Source of the DNA: Cladopsammia gracilis | Lineage: Eukaryota > Cnidaria > Anthozoa > Scleractinia > Dendrophylliidae | Assembly: GCA_022457155.1 (NCBI GenBank) | Contig: JAJGOT010000017.1 | Coordinates: 604,501-668,500 of the forward strand | DNA: 64,000 nt | Reading direction: 5' to 3' | Shown here: one piece after another, positions 41,053-53,400 of the stretch | Layout of the letters: each line of letters opens with the position of its first letter | How positions within the stretch are numbered: the stretch's first letter is position 1 | Notes under the pieces: model-generated | The model's input: only the letters and a program-made list of their open reading frames with translations | Told to the model about the DNA's origin: nothing | The model's database searches: none | Position numbers and translations under genes: made by a program

Positions 41053-41199
41053 TTTTACCAGGGATCTACAATCTTGCGATGATCCAGCGCGTCCTCCCAG
41101 TATGTCTAGTGTTCCGCGGCGATGCTGTAATGTTCAGATATCTGGGGATTCGCTCTTCTTGAGCAGTGCTTCCAGATTGTTTAATGTTCCTTGTTGAAG

Positions 41200-43270
41200 C
41201 GACTACTTTCTTGACCATGGATAAATTCTTGAACAATCGCGCCTATCCTCTGGCAAGTTCGACGCTGACTTCCTTCTTCCTGATGACCGTAAAGGCCTTG
41301 GGTCATATCTTGTGGTTAACTTGTTGGCGCGCTTTTGAAGTAACAACACTTGATCCCCTTGACAGATGCCGGAAGAAGTCGCCCTGTGTCGTTTGGCCAT
41401 GTACTCCTTTGCCTTCGACTTTCGCAGATTGTCGTTGGAACATGCAGATTGAAGGACCTTTGAAGGACGAGACAGATCCATGTATGGGATCTTGGGTTCT
41501 GATGTGACGATTTATCATCATGGATGCGGGTGACACCCCAGTGGATGAATGTAGGGTATTTCAGTAGTTAATTAGGAAAACAAACAGTTCAGAACGCCAG
41601 CTCTTCCCCTCTACATTTGAAATTCGGATGGTCTTTTCCAGGGTTTCATTAAACCGCTCCACTTGAGCATTGGAAGCTGGCTAAAGGGGGGTGATTCTGC
41701 GAAGCTTGATGCCCATTTGTTTGCACCATGCAGTAAACTCGCCAGATCCGAATGGGATCCTATGTTTTGCAAACATTTGATTGAGGTGGTTAATGGCTGT
41801 AGCTGCTGAACTTGAGTGAGTGACGTGGACCTCAGGATATTTTGAGTTCTCATCAACAACAACAAAGAGGTACTCACCTGTTGGGAATGGGCCGCAGTAG
41901 TCAACATGAATTGTGTGCCAAACTTGTCTTAGAGGATCTGTCATTCTGAGGGGCTCTGGGGGAGGCCTTGGTCCCACGATTTGGCAACCAAAGCATCCAC
42001 TCACATATCTCTCAACTAGCATGTCCAAGCCAGGCCACCAAACTCTTTGCCGGAGGTGCTGTTTAACTTTGGTGATGCCTTGGTGCCCCTCGTGTGCTAG
42101 CTGAAAGGTGCGAGGCCTCAGAACATCAAGAATTATGCAGAAAAAAATCATGCAGAAAAAGGCTTCGTTTCTGGCAAAGTTCCTCTTTTAGAGCTTGAAA
42201 GGGCTTTGGTGCAGTTGTCCAGTTGTCAGTGTCAAGACACTCTTTGACGATTGTCAGTGTGGGATCAGTTTCTGATGCAACTAGCACTTCTTGGAGGGTG
42301 ATAGCAGAGGGTAGAGAATCCACAATAAAAGAGTTTATCTAGTCTTCTACTGGATCTCTGGGTGTGTCGGTCTGCACCGGTCAACAGCATTTTCGATGCC
42401 AGGTTGGTAAACAATTCGGGGATTGTAATGTTGTACTCCGGATAAGGCTTCTCTTTCGGTTTGGGTGTAACGCTGCTCCACTAGTGAGAGACTACGGCTT
42501 CCATATGAGACAGGCCTTATAGATCCATTAGGATGTTTCTGAGTTAAGGCACCGCTGATTCCAATCTTGCAAGCATCATGGCGGGGTAGGGAGGGGTCAA
42601 AATGAGCTAGAACAGTGTCACTCGAGATGAGGTAACACAGCTTGTCAAAGGCTGCCCCATGACCATGGAGAGTTCTTGTGTGTTTGTACAGCTAAATCTG
42701 GGACAAAACGGAACACTGTTTTGACTAATTCTAGAAAGCTTCTTGCTTCGGTGGCTGTGGTGGGTGGCTACATTTGTTTGATTACCTGGACACAATCCTT
42801 ATCTGGGGACACTCCTAGTGCTGAGAATAGATGTGCAATCCATAATAGGCCAGTTCTGTTACACCTAACAAACACTTCGCTGGGTTGGCCGTGAGATTCT
42901 TTTATTGGAGATCTAGATGGAGCAATGTGTTCTCTAGGGATTTGTCGTATTCTTCTTTAGTGGTGCCATGGACAAGGATGTCGTCGGCAATGTTCCTAAC
43001 GTTTGGACACCCCTCTAAGAGACTTGGCCAATTACATGCTGACATATCTCGGATCCGACAGATGCTCCATATGGCAGGCGCTTCTATCGTTGGAGACCAA
43101 CGTGAGTTTTGAATGTTGTCATGTGCAGGGGCGAGAAGGTTCAGCAAGTTCAATTTGGTGATAGCATTCCTTGAGATCAATCTTATAAAGAAAAGAACTT
43201 GGACCCGTTCAGGTCTTGGAGAATTTCATAATCAAGAGAAAAGGTCATGAGAATTAATGCAGTGATCAGC
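41200..43270 (-). pseudogene. Ty3/gypsy retrotransposon remnant (RT to integrase)
   Basis: Pieces in pol order on the minus strand with frames disrupted. Near 43000 the reverse transcriptase core NIADDILVHGTTKEEYDKSL; about 42600-42900 RNase H-like remnants; 42126-42323 a connection segment; 41681-42151 the integrase with an H2C2 finger (HEGHQGITKVKQHLRQRVWW to CFGCQ) and IHVDYCGPFP with the first catalytic Asp; 41203-41481 the integrase C-terminus (KAKEYMAKRHRATSS, GDQVLLLQKRANKLTT). No LTRs were found in the window. Many stops and frame changes show an old copy. Confidence 0.8.
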
Positions 43271-43696
43271 AAAGAGAATTTACTTTGACCGTTTAATGAA
43301 TACCCTCACCTTGATCAGTAAGGAGAATTTGAATGTTGAAATCGGGACTTGGTGATGAATCAACAATTTAATAGGTGAAGCAACAGGTCTTTATACCAAA
43401 TGTTTTACAAATCCTGTTATTTTACAGAAACACTTAGGACTATGAAGGGTCCGTTTTTCTTCTCCGGGACAGACAAGCGAGATGAACATGTGAACTAAAC
43501 CCATGAAGCAGGCAAATTTTGCATCTGCTAGCGTTTTTTCCCGGGAACTAATGAAACATTAATGGAAAACTATATGAGGCTTCAGCTTGTGTTTATATGA
43601 TTTTATTGTTTTGTACATGTACTGCCATCTCTAACTCAAACCTGTTCGGGAGTCCCTAAGTACTGCTTAAATTTGTTACTACCAAGCTGAACGATC
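43271..43696. other. Non-coding stretch
   Basis: No gene or clear repeat seen. Confidence 0.4.
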
Positions 43697-43814
43697 GCGC
43701 GCAGACGTATCCGATTTCCTTGCTCCCCGCGGAAAACGTGAACACGATTCGATACGGCGTTTCACAGACGTCCGTTTTCGGCGGGGAGCAAGGAAATCGG
43801 ATACGTCTGCGCGC
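43697..43814. repeat. 43-bp inverted repeat, GC-rich
   Basis: 43697-43738 and 43773-43814 are inverted copies with one mismatch, separated by 34 bases. The arms begin GCGCGCAGACGTATCCGATT. Such arms would form a long stable stem-loop. No target duplication is obvious. Confidence 0.85.
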
Positions 43815-46800
43815 AGGCTATCTTAGTAACAATTCATTGTATAAGAAACGCCCCACTCTACCGATGACTGATAAAATAAACACTGCAAATGTACTTCCCG
43901 TGCGTATTGCATATTTAATAGGTATTTTTACAATTGTGGATCATTTGCATATGAAATGGGAGTTATGAGAAAGATCTCTACAATGCCAGCCAAGCCAAGG
44001 ACATTGCATCTCTAATGACATCTCTAAAGCAAGAAGCTACTTTGCTCAGTGAATGTAATCTGAATAATAAATAGATTTACCATGCCGTTTACCGGTTCTC
44101 TTTGCGTGGAGAAAAGTGAAAGTCGTCGATATGAATATCTCCAATGTTTATATGTGATAAACCTACAAATTGGAAGTTTAGTTTCTAGAGTATATTAAAA
44201 TTAAAATCCACCAAATACGAGTTTAAACGGCTATAAAACTTGTTGTTGAATGGGCTGAACTACTTGGTCTGTTATTCGGTGGACTACAACCGACTCAGAC
44301 CCTGATGTGGTTTACACTGATTCCAATAACTAGCTATCTGAACTTTTTTAAGTAACTGTGAATTTTCTTGAAATAGATCTCAAATTCAATTTTAGGTTTG
44401 CAAACACAGTAATGGCTGAAGACTGTGATCTCCCGCACTTTATAACTGTAGGACGTGTATATAACAGCGTGCTTAATCACGTTTTTGTATAACTTTCATA
44501 ATGAGGTGGGCGTACCTTCAGTTAAAACTTTGCGAAGTTGATCGGAATGGTGAGACTGAAGAACTTGCAATCACCCGGCGCTTTTCACAAATGTGACTGC
44601 AGTTTGGATAAACACTCATTTTATTTAAGTCGAAAACTAATTGATTTGTTGCGCGGTGCTTTCACAATAGGGGCATTAACGAAGAGAGATATCCTTTCAA
44701 TGCTGAATGGTATAGAAATGAAAGGAGTTGAATGCCTATACACAATTTAAATGACTCAACTGACGCCGATGTTTTATAGGCACTTTAATGGCGCTACTTC
44801 TTTAAGTTCAGTGACGCTTCACAGTCTGCAAAATATGTAAATTAAAATACTAAAACGTATCTGAAAAACACAGTAGTGGAAAAGGTTTATCGATCTCTGC
44901 GCCGCTTCACGAACTATCCGAAGTTATTTTTTAGTTGGCTAGGTTTTCTTTATTTTTTTCGGGTGCAGGCCCTGACATTAGAAAAACCGCCGGGTGGCGG
45001 CCTTGATTGCAACAGGGGTGTGCGATCATGTTGGAATCAAAACGGTTGTTCTTAAAAATTTGCCGAACTTTAGTTCAATTGTTACTTATACTAATCTACT
45101 AATGTGTTAGCGTGTCTATTGTAAAAGAAACTTCATTGGGATTAGCTCTCTCCGGTTATCGCCGGACATCTATCATGATGGGGCGCGTTAATTAAGATTT
45201 TTAAACGCGCGATAAAAATTTTTGTAAACTTCTGGCCCCGGTTGTTCAAAAAGTGGATAGCGCTATCCACCGGATAAATCACTATCCAGTGGATAACACA
45301 AAGGATTTTGTTAATACTTATAGATTTATCCGGTGGATAGTGCTATCCATCTTTTGAACAACCGGGGCCTGTTGTCGAAACCGGGGTTTCTTTCTAAAAT
45401 TTCACTAACATCCTCCTGATCCTCAAGTTGTCTAGTGAATAAAAAAATACAAGAAGAGTAATATAACAACTACTTCCCCGTACATGGAACATTCTTATCG
45501 ATCAAAGCTAAATACTTTCAACAAGGTCAACATTTCTAAAATACTTAGAAGTTTTATGTAACAGTAAACGGTTGCTGTCGTTTTGGCCTTCTTGTTGGCC
45601 AAAACACAAAAGGTTTGGCCAAGCGTACGCCATAAATCAACTCAGAGCCTTGTTTACGAGTCCAAGACCCAAAACGTGTTCAAACTAGAAAAGATGTTTA
45701 CTACAGCCGAACGCTAGATAATCCTTCAAATTAACTTTGCTGGTAAAAACAAGATGTTTTTTACAGCGAACCAGATTCCGTCGAACATGGCATCAGCGTC
45801 AGTAGTTGAGTCATTTTAACTTGTATAGCCATTAAAAAAGTTCGAATAGCTAGTTATTGGAATTGTACACCCGCATGGCCTCGTGTAGTCCACCAAATAA
45901 ACCAAGTAATTCAGCGCATTTAGCAGCAAGTTTTTTAGCCGTTAAAACTCGTCATTTGGTGGATTTTAATTTTCATATATTCTGGAAGCTAAACTTCCAA
46001 TTTGTAGGTTTTTCACATATAGGACGTTTTCACCTGACGTCACGGTGGTGTACAAAACAAAAGGTTTATCATTAGCTTCAGCTATTACTTTCTTTCGTTC
46101 CGTTCACCAGCATCATGGCCGCTGCGCTTTTGTCTTTTAAATTTTCAGGGAATGGTTGCAAACCACCTATTAAAAATGCAGTATATTTTAAAGTTATTCA
46201 TTTCGACGACTTTCACTTTACTCCACGAAAAAAGAGCTGGTGCACAGCATGGTCGAATCTCTTACAAATTGTACCATCTAGTCTATTGTATGCCACTCGC
46301 TCCTCCAAAGTCTTGTACCCAACCTTATAGTACTCGTCATTTTATCTCAATCAAAATGTCTTGGAAATTTGGGGCTTTAAAGGGCCACTGTCCGCCGAAA
46401 TAGCAAAATTTTGCTCAGCTTATTTCCACGTCATATCGCCAAATGCCACCAAATATACAACTCAGTTGGGTAAAACGATTCTATAGAGCAAAACAAAAGC
46501 AGCAGTTTGGAGATAAAGTGCAGGATTGCAAGAAGTGAAGTGGATTACAGTTCATGAAATTTGATTCATTGACCAACTATCAATAAATCAAACTTGCCAT
46601 TCTTGTGAAATTTTGACTTGTTTCTAGTCCGATTGTCTGTTTAGTTCATATTTCTTTGCTTCTATCGCTTTTAGCGATGGTTTCTTCTAATTTCAAGATA
46701 ATTAAGTAAGCTGAAACAAGCTCCTGGACATAATCATGAAAACACGATATTTCAGCCTGGACACTGTCCCTCACACTTGAGGACTGTTTAAAAGTGCTGA

Positions 46801-48170
46801 GCAAAATTCCCCGCGAGGTAGTTAGCTCAGCTGTTTCCTCAAGTGTGCGCTGGAGTTTTTGTGAGTTTTTCGCTTCGCGACGTCGTGAGGCAAATATCTG
46901 TCAGTGATCTGTCGTGTTTGATATTTTTTGCCTCGTGAGACAAATTCTTCATCGTGTGCGGGCGCCGCGAGAATCTGGCTGAGCCAAATTAATCGATTAG
47001 CTAATAAAATTGCAGGCGAGCTCACGTGATTTCAAGCTCGACATTCAAGATGGCGGACAGATTTTCTTTTGAAATGAGTGGCCATATCACCAAAACATAT
47101 AAGCGATGTTTTCCGGACTTAATAGTATTTCAAAGTACCAAACTGACTTCACAAAATTGCTTGAGAAACTTTAGTTCTACTTCCGCGGATTTTCCGCTAA
47201 ATCGGAAAGTAGTTTCGTCTCAGTGTCGGCTCAGTCGCAATCGACTTCAATTCATCGACAAGACAGACAAGACAAATTGGTGTCGACAGTCAATTCAATA
47301 TAGTTCACGTTAAATGAGGTGACTTCATGAAATTCCGACGGGCGACACAAGAAAGACAAGAAAGTCCCGAAATTGCGACATAGCTGCTTGTGAAATTCAG
47401 ACAGTGGACATGGGTACCCCCACCCCCCTCAGATTATCGATAAGTGAAAAAAGACTTCCTTTCTCGGAAATGAAGACCGACAAATTTTACTTTTTTTCCG
47501 TTTGCTGAAGGGATGTTCAGTTATAGAATTACTGCAGTTCTTCCAGAGAGAGAGACTTAAGAGCCGCATATGCGCGTCCAAAACTGAAAGCATTTTGAAG
47601 AGTACCCTCAGGAGAGGTCTTCGTCTTTCCAGTAAAAGCGTTTCTTTAAGATCAGCCCTGTTCTTTTTCTAAGGATCCCTTAGGATTCATAAGTTGGCAT
47701 GATAAACCCATCCTCATCGATTAGTGACACTTTGTTTTCATTTTCTTTTGCTAAAGGGAAGTACTTATAGAGTTACAATTTTTCCCGTCTGTGATATATA
47801 ACTATGACACTCAGCTGAAAGGGTATTAAAAGAACCGTCTGTTTACCAATCTCACAGAGAGCCTATCAACCTGATTGCACATTGCGTGACCTTTGTAGGT
47901 CTGCTTTAGAGAAGCTATATATTACAAACTTGCAAACTAGTAAGATACTAATCCTGAGCTCAATGGGCTTGTGGTTGAAACAAATGCAAATAGATTTAAA
48001 AAATTGATCTTTGCACTTTTGCCAACAACTAATATAAAGGTCACTGAAGCCAGTTCAACCTAAGTATTTTTGAGCTGAAAAGGTAACGTATAAACCCGGG
48101 CGTATGAAGTTCCGCTTTAGAACGTGGGTGTCAGCTGAGGGGAAAACTGTACATTTCGTTTCCGCAGAAG
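43815..48170. other. Intergenic region
   Basis: No convincing gene. Contains the palindromic MITE at 45234-45369. Short open frames at 45857, 46115 and 47026 lack recognisable features. Confidence 0.4.
45234..45369. mobile_element. Palindromic MITE, 136 bp
   Basis: GGCCCCGGTTGTTCAAAA at both ends in inverted orientation, then GTGGATAGCGCTATCCACCG and its near copy. Almost the whole element is one palindrome. A relative with AGGGCCAGGTTGTTCAAA ends lies at 61898-62140. Confidence 0.8.
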
Positions 48171-48173
48171 CGC

Positions 48174-48180
48174 TATAAAA
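48174..48180 (+). promoter_or_regulatory. TATA box of the VWA-domain gene
   Basis: TATAAAA 92 bases before the ATG at 48272, compatible with transcription starting near 48205. Confidence 0.6.
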
Positions 48181-48271
48181 AGGTTGAAAGCGTGGAGACG
48201 TGCAGACATCTGTGAGATTTCACAAGGAGTGCAGCTGCCTTCAGCTCAGCATACGTTGCTCTCTTCTAGCC

Positions 48272-50411
48272 ATGAAAAAAGCTACGCTACTGAGCTTCGT
48301 AGCGCTCTTTTTAGCTGTGATTCTGCTTGATTTGTCGGAAGGATCGGACGTAGATTTCTTTCATATCGTGGACCAAACGACGGCTGAGTATTTGCTGGCC
48401 GGCACTGAGCATTTTGGTCGAAGTAGTAGTGCTGCAATTTTGAAGCCCCGAAATAACAAGTATTTAGAGGCCTCCATGCAGATTATCAGAGGTAAGATAT
48501 GTACACTTGTTGCATGACAGTAGTCTGTTGAGGAAAAGATTTATTGTTGTTTTGACTCCAGTAGCTGGAGACGTCTCGTAAGCGACCACTTCGCAGTCAA
48601 ATCATTTAGTCGAACCTTCTTGTAAGTGACCACTTCAAATCATTTAGTTGCGATTTCTAGCAAGCGACCACTTTTCTAGTCAAATCATTTAGCCGCGATT
48701 TCTCGTATTAAAAGCGACCACTTGGCTTTAGCTTCTCTCTGTCTAGTCGACACTAAATCATTTAGGTGAGATTTCTCGAATTAAAGCGACTACTTCTCTG
48801 TAGTCAAATGACCCGGTCAAATGAGTACAAAAAAGCGGCAAACATTTTATTCCGCGAGACAATTTCATATTATTCCGCGAGACATTAGGTTCACCTTAGA
48901 ACCGAAACTCGAGTCGTGCAGAATACAAGTAATCACTAGCATCTGTGAGATTTTCAAAACAGATCACTATGTCTGTTCAAGGCATGTTGGATGCAATAAC
49001 GCTATGATGAAACAACGGAGGTCCTTCTGGCTCCAAGAAACACTACTCTAAAACAGAATAAAACAAGGAGCTAAAACATATAAACTGCAAGAAGTCTTGA
49101 TTCCAATAGAGACACGGCAGCTTCAGACTTGGATCTTAGACGCTTACATCCGTGATAAAGATCTACTTTCTCACAAGTCTAGCACACCGCAGACTTACGA
49201 CACTCGGTCTGAGAGATTCTGATTCTAGCATTTTCATAGAAATTACAAAAATTGCAGCCGATCATTATTTATCTTGCAACAAAAGTTAGCCAAAGACCTA
49301 ACATATGCCAAGAGAGCTAGCATAACGAAGGGATAGAGAAACAATAATTCTATAAATGGCTATGCACAGCATGTAAACTGACCTCCTGTCATTATAGAGA
49401 TTTATACTGACCCCAAATGATCAAAGAGTCATACAATACATATCGAGCACTTGTCACATCTCATCTAAAGGGAACAAATATCTCGTAGACCTTCTTGGGA
49501 AATCTATTCTAAAGGTTTCTTTATACATTTTGCGACTAGTGGGAGCCGTGTTTATCCTGTCACCTTTATAATACACCAGAACGTCAGTGATACAGGATAC
49601 AGCATTTGACCCTCAAAAATACTTTTGCACTGAAATTACTATAGGGGTATATACTTAAAAAGCCGTTAGATGCGCTGGACTTGCCCACAAGGTATCAGGT
49701 ATCAGACATGCCGGACAAACTAACTATGCGCTCAGCAAAAGAGTGACAATTTTGAGATCCCAGGGTTCAATCTAACAAAACTTACTAGGCAGAATAAAAC
49801 CGGTGGAGGCATCTGTATTTATACCAGAGACGATTTAAAAATGAAAATACGAAATGACTTAGTCCCTGAGTCTCTATTTATTGAAATAATAAATGAAAAA
49901 TCCAAAAACATCGAACGATCGGTCGCCTGAGAGTAGTTCTCATATGATCGTCCCCGATTTTTCACGATCGTCCCAGTCGTCCGGTTCTATCCAACCGACC
50001 GCGATCGTCCCAGTCGTCCGTGTTGTCCCGGGTCGTCTCAGAAGTGTTCTCATATAATCGTCCCGGTCGTCCATGCACTGTTTGAAACGACTCGGACGAC
50101 AGGGACGATTATATGAGAACCAGCCTTAAGCAACCTCGACGGCGACGGGAGCAAGAACGGCACCTGATAATGCCTCTGGAAAACAACAACGTCAAATGAT
50201 AAAATTATAGGTTTTGTGGAGAAAGTAAACACACGAAAGTTAATTCTCCTTCCTCTATTTGAACTTGAAAGCCTTCCCTACGAATTCAGCTCCAGTATAT
50301 AGGACATAATATCTATGTTAATATAATATTTTTATGTAAATAGTATCTATGGTGTTGCGCTTTGTATGGGGTCTCCGGCTCTTTTGCGCAACTCCAATGG
50401 CCTTTTTATTG

Positions 50412-50473
<62 letters not shown>

Positions 50474-53400
50474 TTAATTTTATTGTTAGTTAGTTGCCAT
50501 GAATTTTAATGAATAAATAAATAAATAAATAAATAGAACAATCCAGTCATATCAGACAAACTAAAAAAATTAGAACAACTGCAAGGTAGTTTAAATTAGC
50601 GCGAATTCTTTTTTCAAGTGACGTTTTCCCTGGTGCTGCCGTCGTCGTCTTATTGTTATGATAAGGCTCTATTCCATATTTGGGCAAGCATATCACCTCT
50701 TGCACGAGTGAATTTCTCATCTACGATACAGTATGGACTTTCGGGGGCCCTGAAAATGGCGGATGAACCAACGTAGGCGCGCAATGCAAACTGGGTGGGT
50801 CAGATTCTTTAAACTCCCTAGATTGAGTTAGATGGTCGCGTACGGAAGACTCGACAGTAACAGAAATTGAATAGGGTAAACAGAAATCAACAGAAAGATT
50901 CTAGAGCTTGAGGTGTGTTCACTGAAAAAGGCTTTACTCTCTTATTTATCCTTATTAGGAATGGTTGAAGCAAACGGAACGTCCACACATCTCTCCAGTC
51001 GAAGGAGACGAAAAATGATGAACTCTGTTAAAAAGGCTTTGTTAGATAAAGAAGTCCCCAAAGCACGAAACTTGATTGGGCATCTTGTGAGTATATACTA
51101 ACGTAAAAGAGTGGCAAGAAGAGTGCCAAAAATCAAAAGTCAAGAAAAATCCCAAATTTCATTTTGTACTGACAAACAAATGGTATCATGCAAAAGTACT
51201 GCTGAAGAGGCTAGGTTTCATTTGAATGGTCACACCATAGGATTTCGTCGACAGACTCAAAAGTTAGAACTACTGTACACTACATGTCTCCATAATTGAC
51301 TCTGGTGACTTTCACGGCTTTAAACAAAGGATGAGGGGAAACCTTATTGCAGGTTTTGGACAGGGCAACCTCGTTCCAAGGTTGGTGGGCAGCCTCGTTC
51401 CAAGGTTGGTATATAAGGGCTGCTGGACTCTCAGTTTTCAGTCAGTAGAATTTTAAGCATTTCTAAACCATGAGTTAATTACTTGAACGTTAAAACAACT
51501 TCACATCAAAAAGAGTCTGAAGAAATTCTGAACAGCTACTGAAAGCCTTAGCCTCGTAAAAGGATCTACCCTCCCCTCCCCATTGTACGTGCCAGGGTTA
51601 ATCTAAAACTAACTTTCGACACAGATCCAGCCCGAATGCCACTGTCCTCCCGAGCAAGGCCGATGCCGACAGTCTGATTTACCGAAACACTGCAGGAAGA
51701 AACCGAACGAACATAAAAATGTGTTCAAGAAACTCCGCAAAATTATGGACAAAGACGAGTTCGAAACTCTACTGGGAATAACTGGAGATGTATCACTGAT
51801 ATTTGTAATTGACACCAGTGGCAGTATGGGAGACGAAATAGAAGCGGCAAAGAAGATTGCTAAGGCCATCGCTGCTCATCGCAGGGAGGCTCCCGTGCAG
51901 TATATTCTGACACCATTCAGTGACCCAAGTAAGTATATGTTCCCCGCCCGGAGGGAAAGGAGGGGAAAGGGGGCTTCCATATAGAAATGACAAGGTTGCT
52001 CGTCGGAAAGTTTCGAAAAACACACTAAAAGGTCAGAATCTTGTTCGGTGGGCGTGGCTTAAATGGATTTTTACTCTTAAGAGGTACTAGTTCTAAAACA
52101 ACCCATATCTTGTTCTGTCATATTTCTTTTCGGCTCAATACCCTAAAAGGAAACACGATAATTCTAATAGTGGTCATTTAAGATTTTAGCGCCTTAAGTG
52201 GTGCCAATCTACAAATTTTGACCCCTAAAAGGTACCACGAGCACCCCCGTAATTTTTACATGGAGTCCCCCCGGCCGAGGTATATGTATGTTTGTATTTT
52301 TAGGGGGGCAAAACGTTCGAGGTTGCTCAAACCGTGCAATGGACTGTATTTCTTTACGAATGGTCTCACTCACTTTCATCCAGTGACTTAAAAATTAAAA
52401 TCGTCCAAGCTTGTAGAACATAATAAAAAAAAAAATGATTACCACAGGAAAGTACTGCTTTCCTTTTTTTTATAATTCATGAATGGCCACACTTAGGAAT
52501 TTTATCCAGGGAATAATCAGAATAATACTGCTGAAGAAGGTCCACAAACAGAACGCATGGCATCGCCGTTCAAGGTATTTTACTCTAGGCCAATCACAAC
52601 AGATGCAGATCCAATGAACCAATCAAAACTCAAAGAAAAAAACGTCTAGCCAGCACCAAACACGGGAAAACTCGTGCAGGTAAGTCACGATTTGTTTTGG
52701 TTTTATTTCTGATTGGTTGATAAAGTGGCGCGAGATTTTTGTAGCCAATCAGAAAGCGTAGCAATGCAAAACCAAAGCAACAGCGAAATAACTTTTGGCA
52801 CTCAATTGAAAATCGCTCTATAGAGCCATTTTCAATTGATTGTGAAAAGTAATTACACAAATGCTTTGGTTTTGCATTGCTACGCTTTGTGATTGGCTAA
52901 AAAATCTCGCGCCACTATCTCGATCAATCAGAAGTAAAACCAAAGCCAATCGTGACTTGCTCGCACGCGTTTTCCCGCGCTTGGCGCCGGCGACATGTAA
53001 TTGCTTCGAATTCTGATTAGTTCAATACATTGGATTGTTTACGACTGCTGTGATTAGTCAGAGTTGTTACTTTGGATTTGGTTTTACGACACTCAATTGA
53101 AAAGTGCTCTAACGACAACATTTACTTTTTGTTTTCAGTCTGGGGAAACACTTACAGTTGCCCGAATGAGATCGCCTTTGTAGAAGCTCTAGACATGCTG
53201 TCAGCGCACGGAGGGCTCGATTGTCCAGAACTGACATTCAACGGGATTATAGACGCCATAGAAATCGGAAGTCCTATTATCGGCTCTCCAATGTTCGTAT
53301 TTACCGACGCAGGAGCGAAAGAGGGTGACAGTGTGAAGTACAACTTGGAGAACGCCCTCGGTTTAGCCGTATCGTACATGATTCCAGTGAACTTCTTCTA

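Noticed and set aside
47026..47313. Open frame of 95 codons upstream of the VWA gene
   Set aside because: No recognisable domain; Ser-rich low-information sequence without a splice partner.
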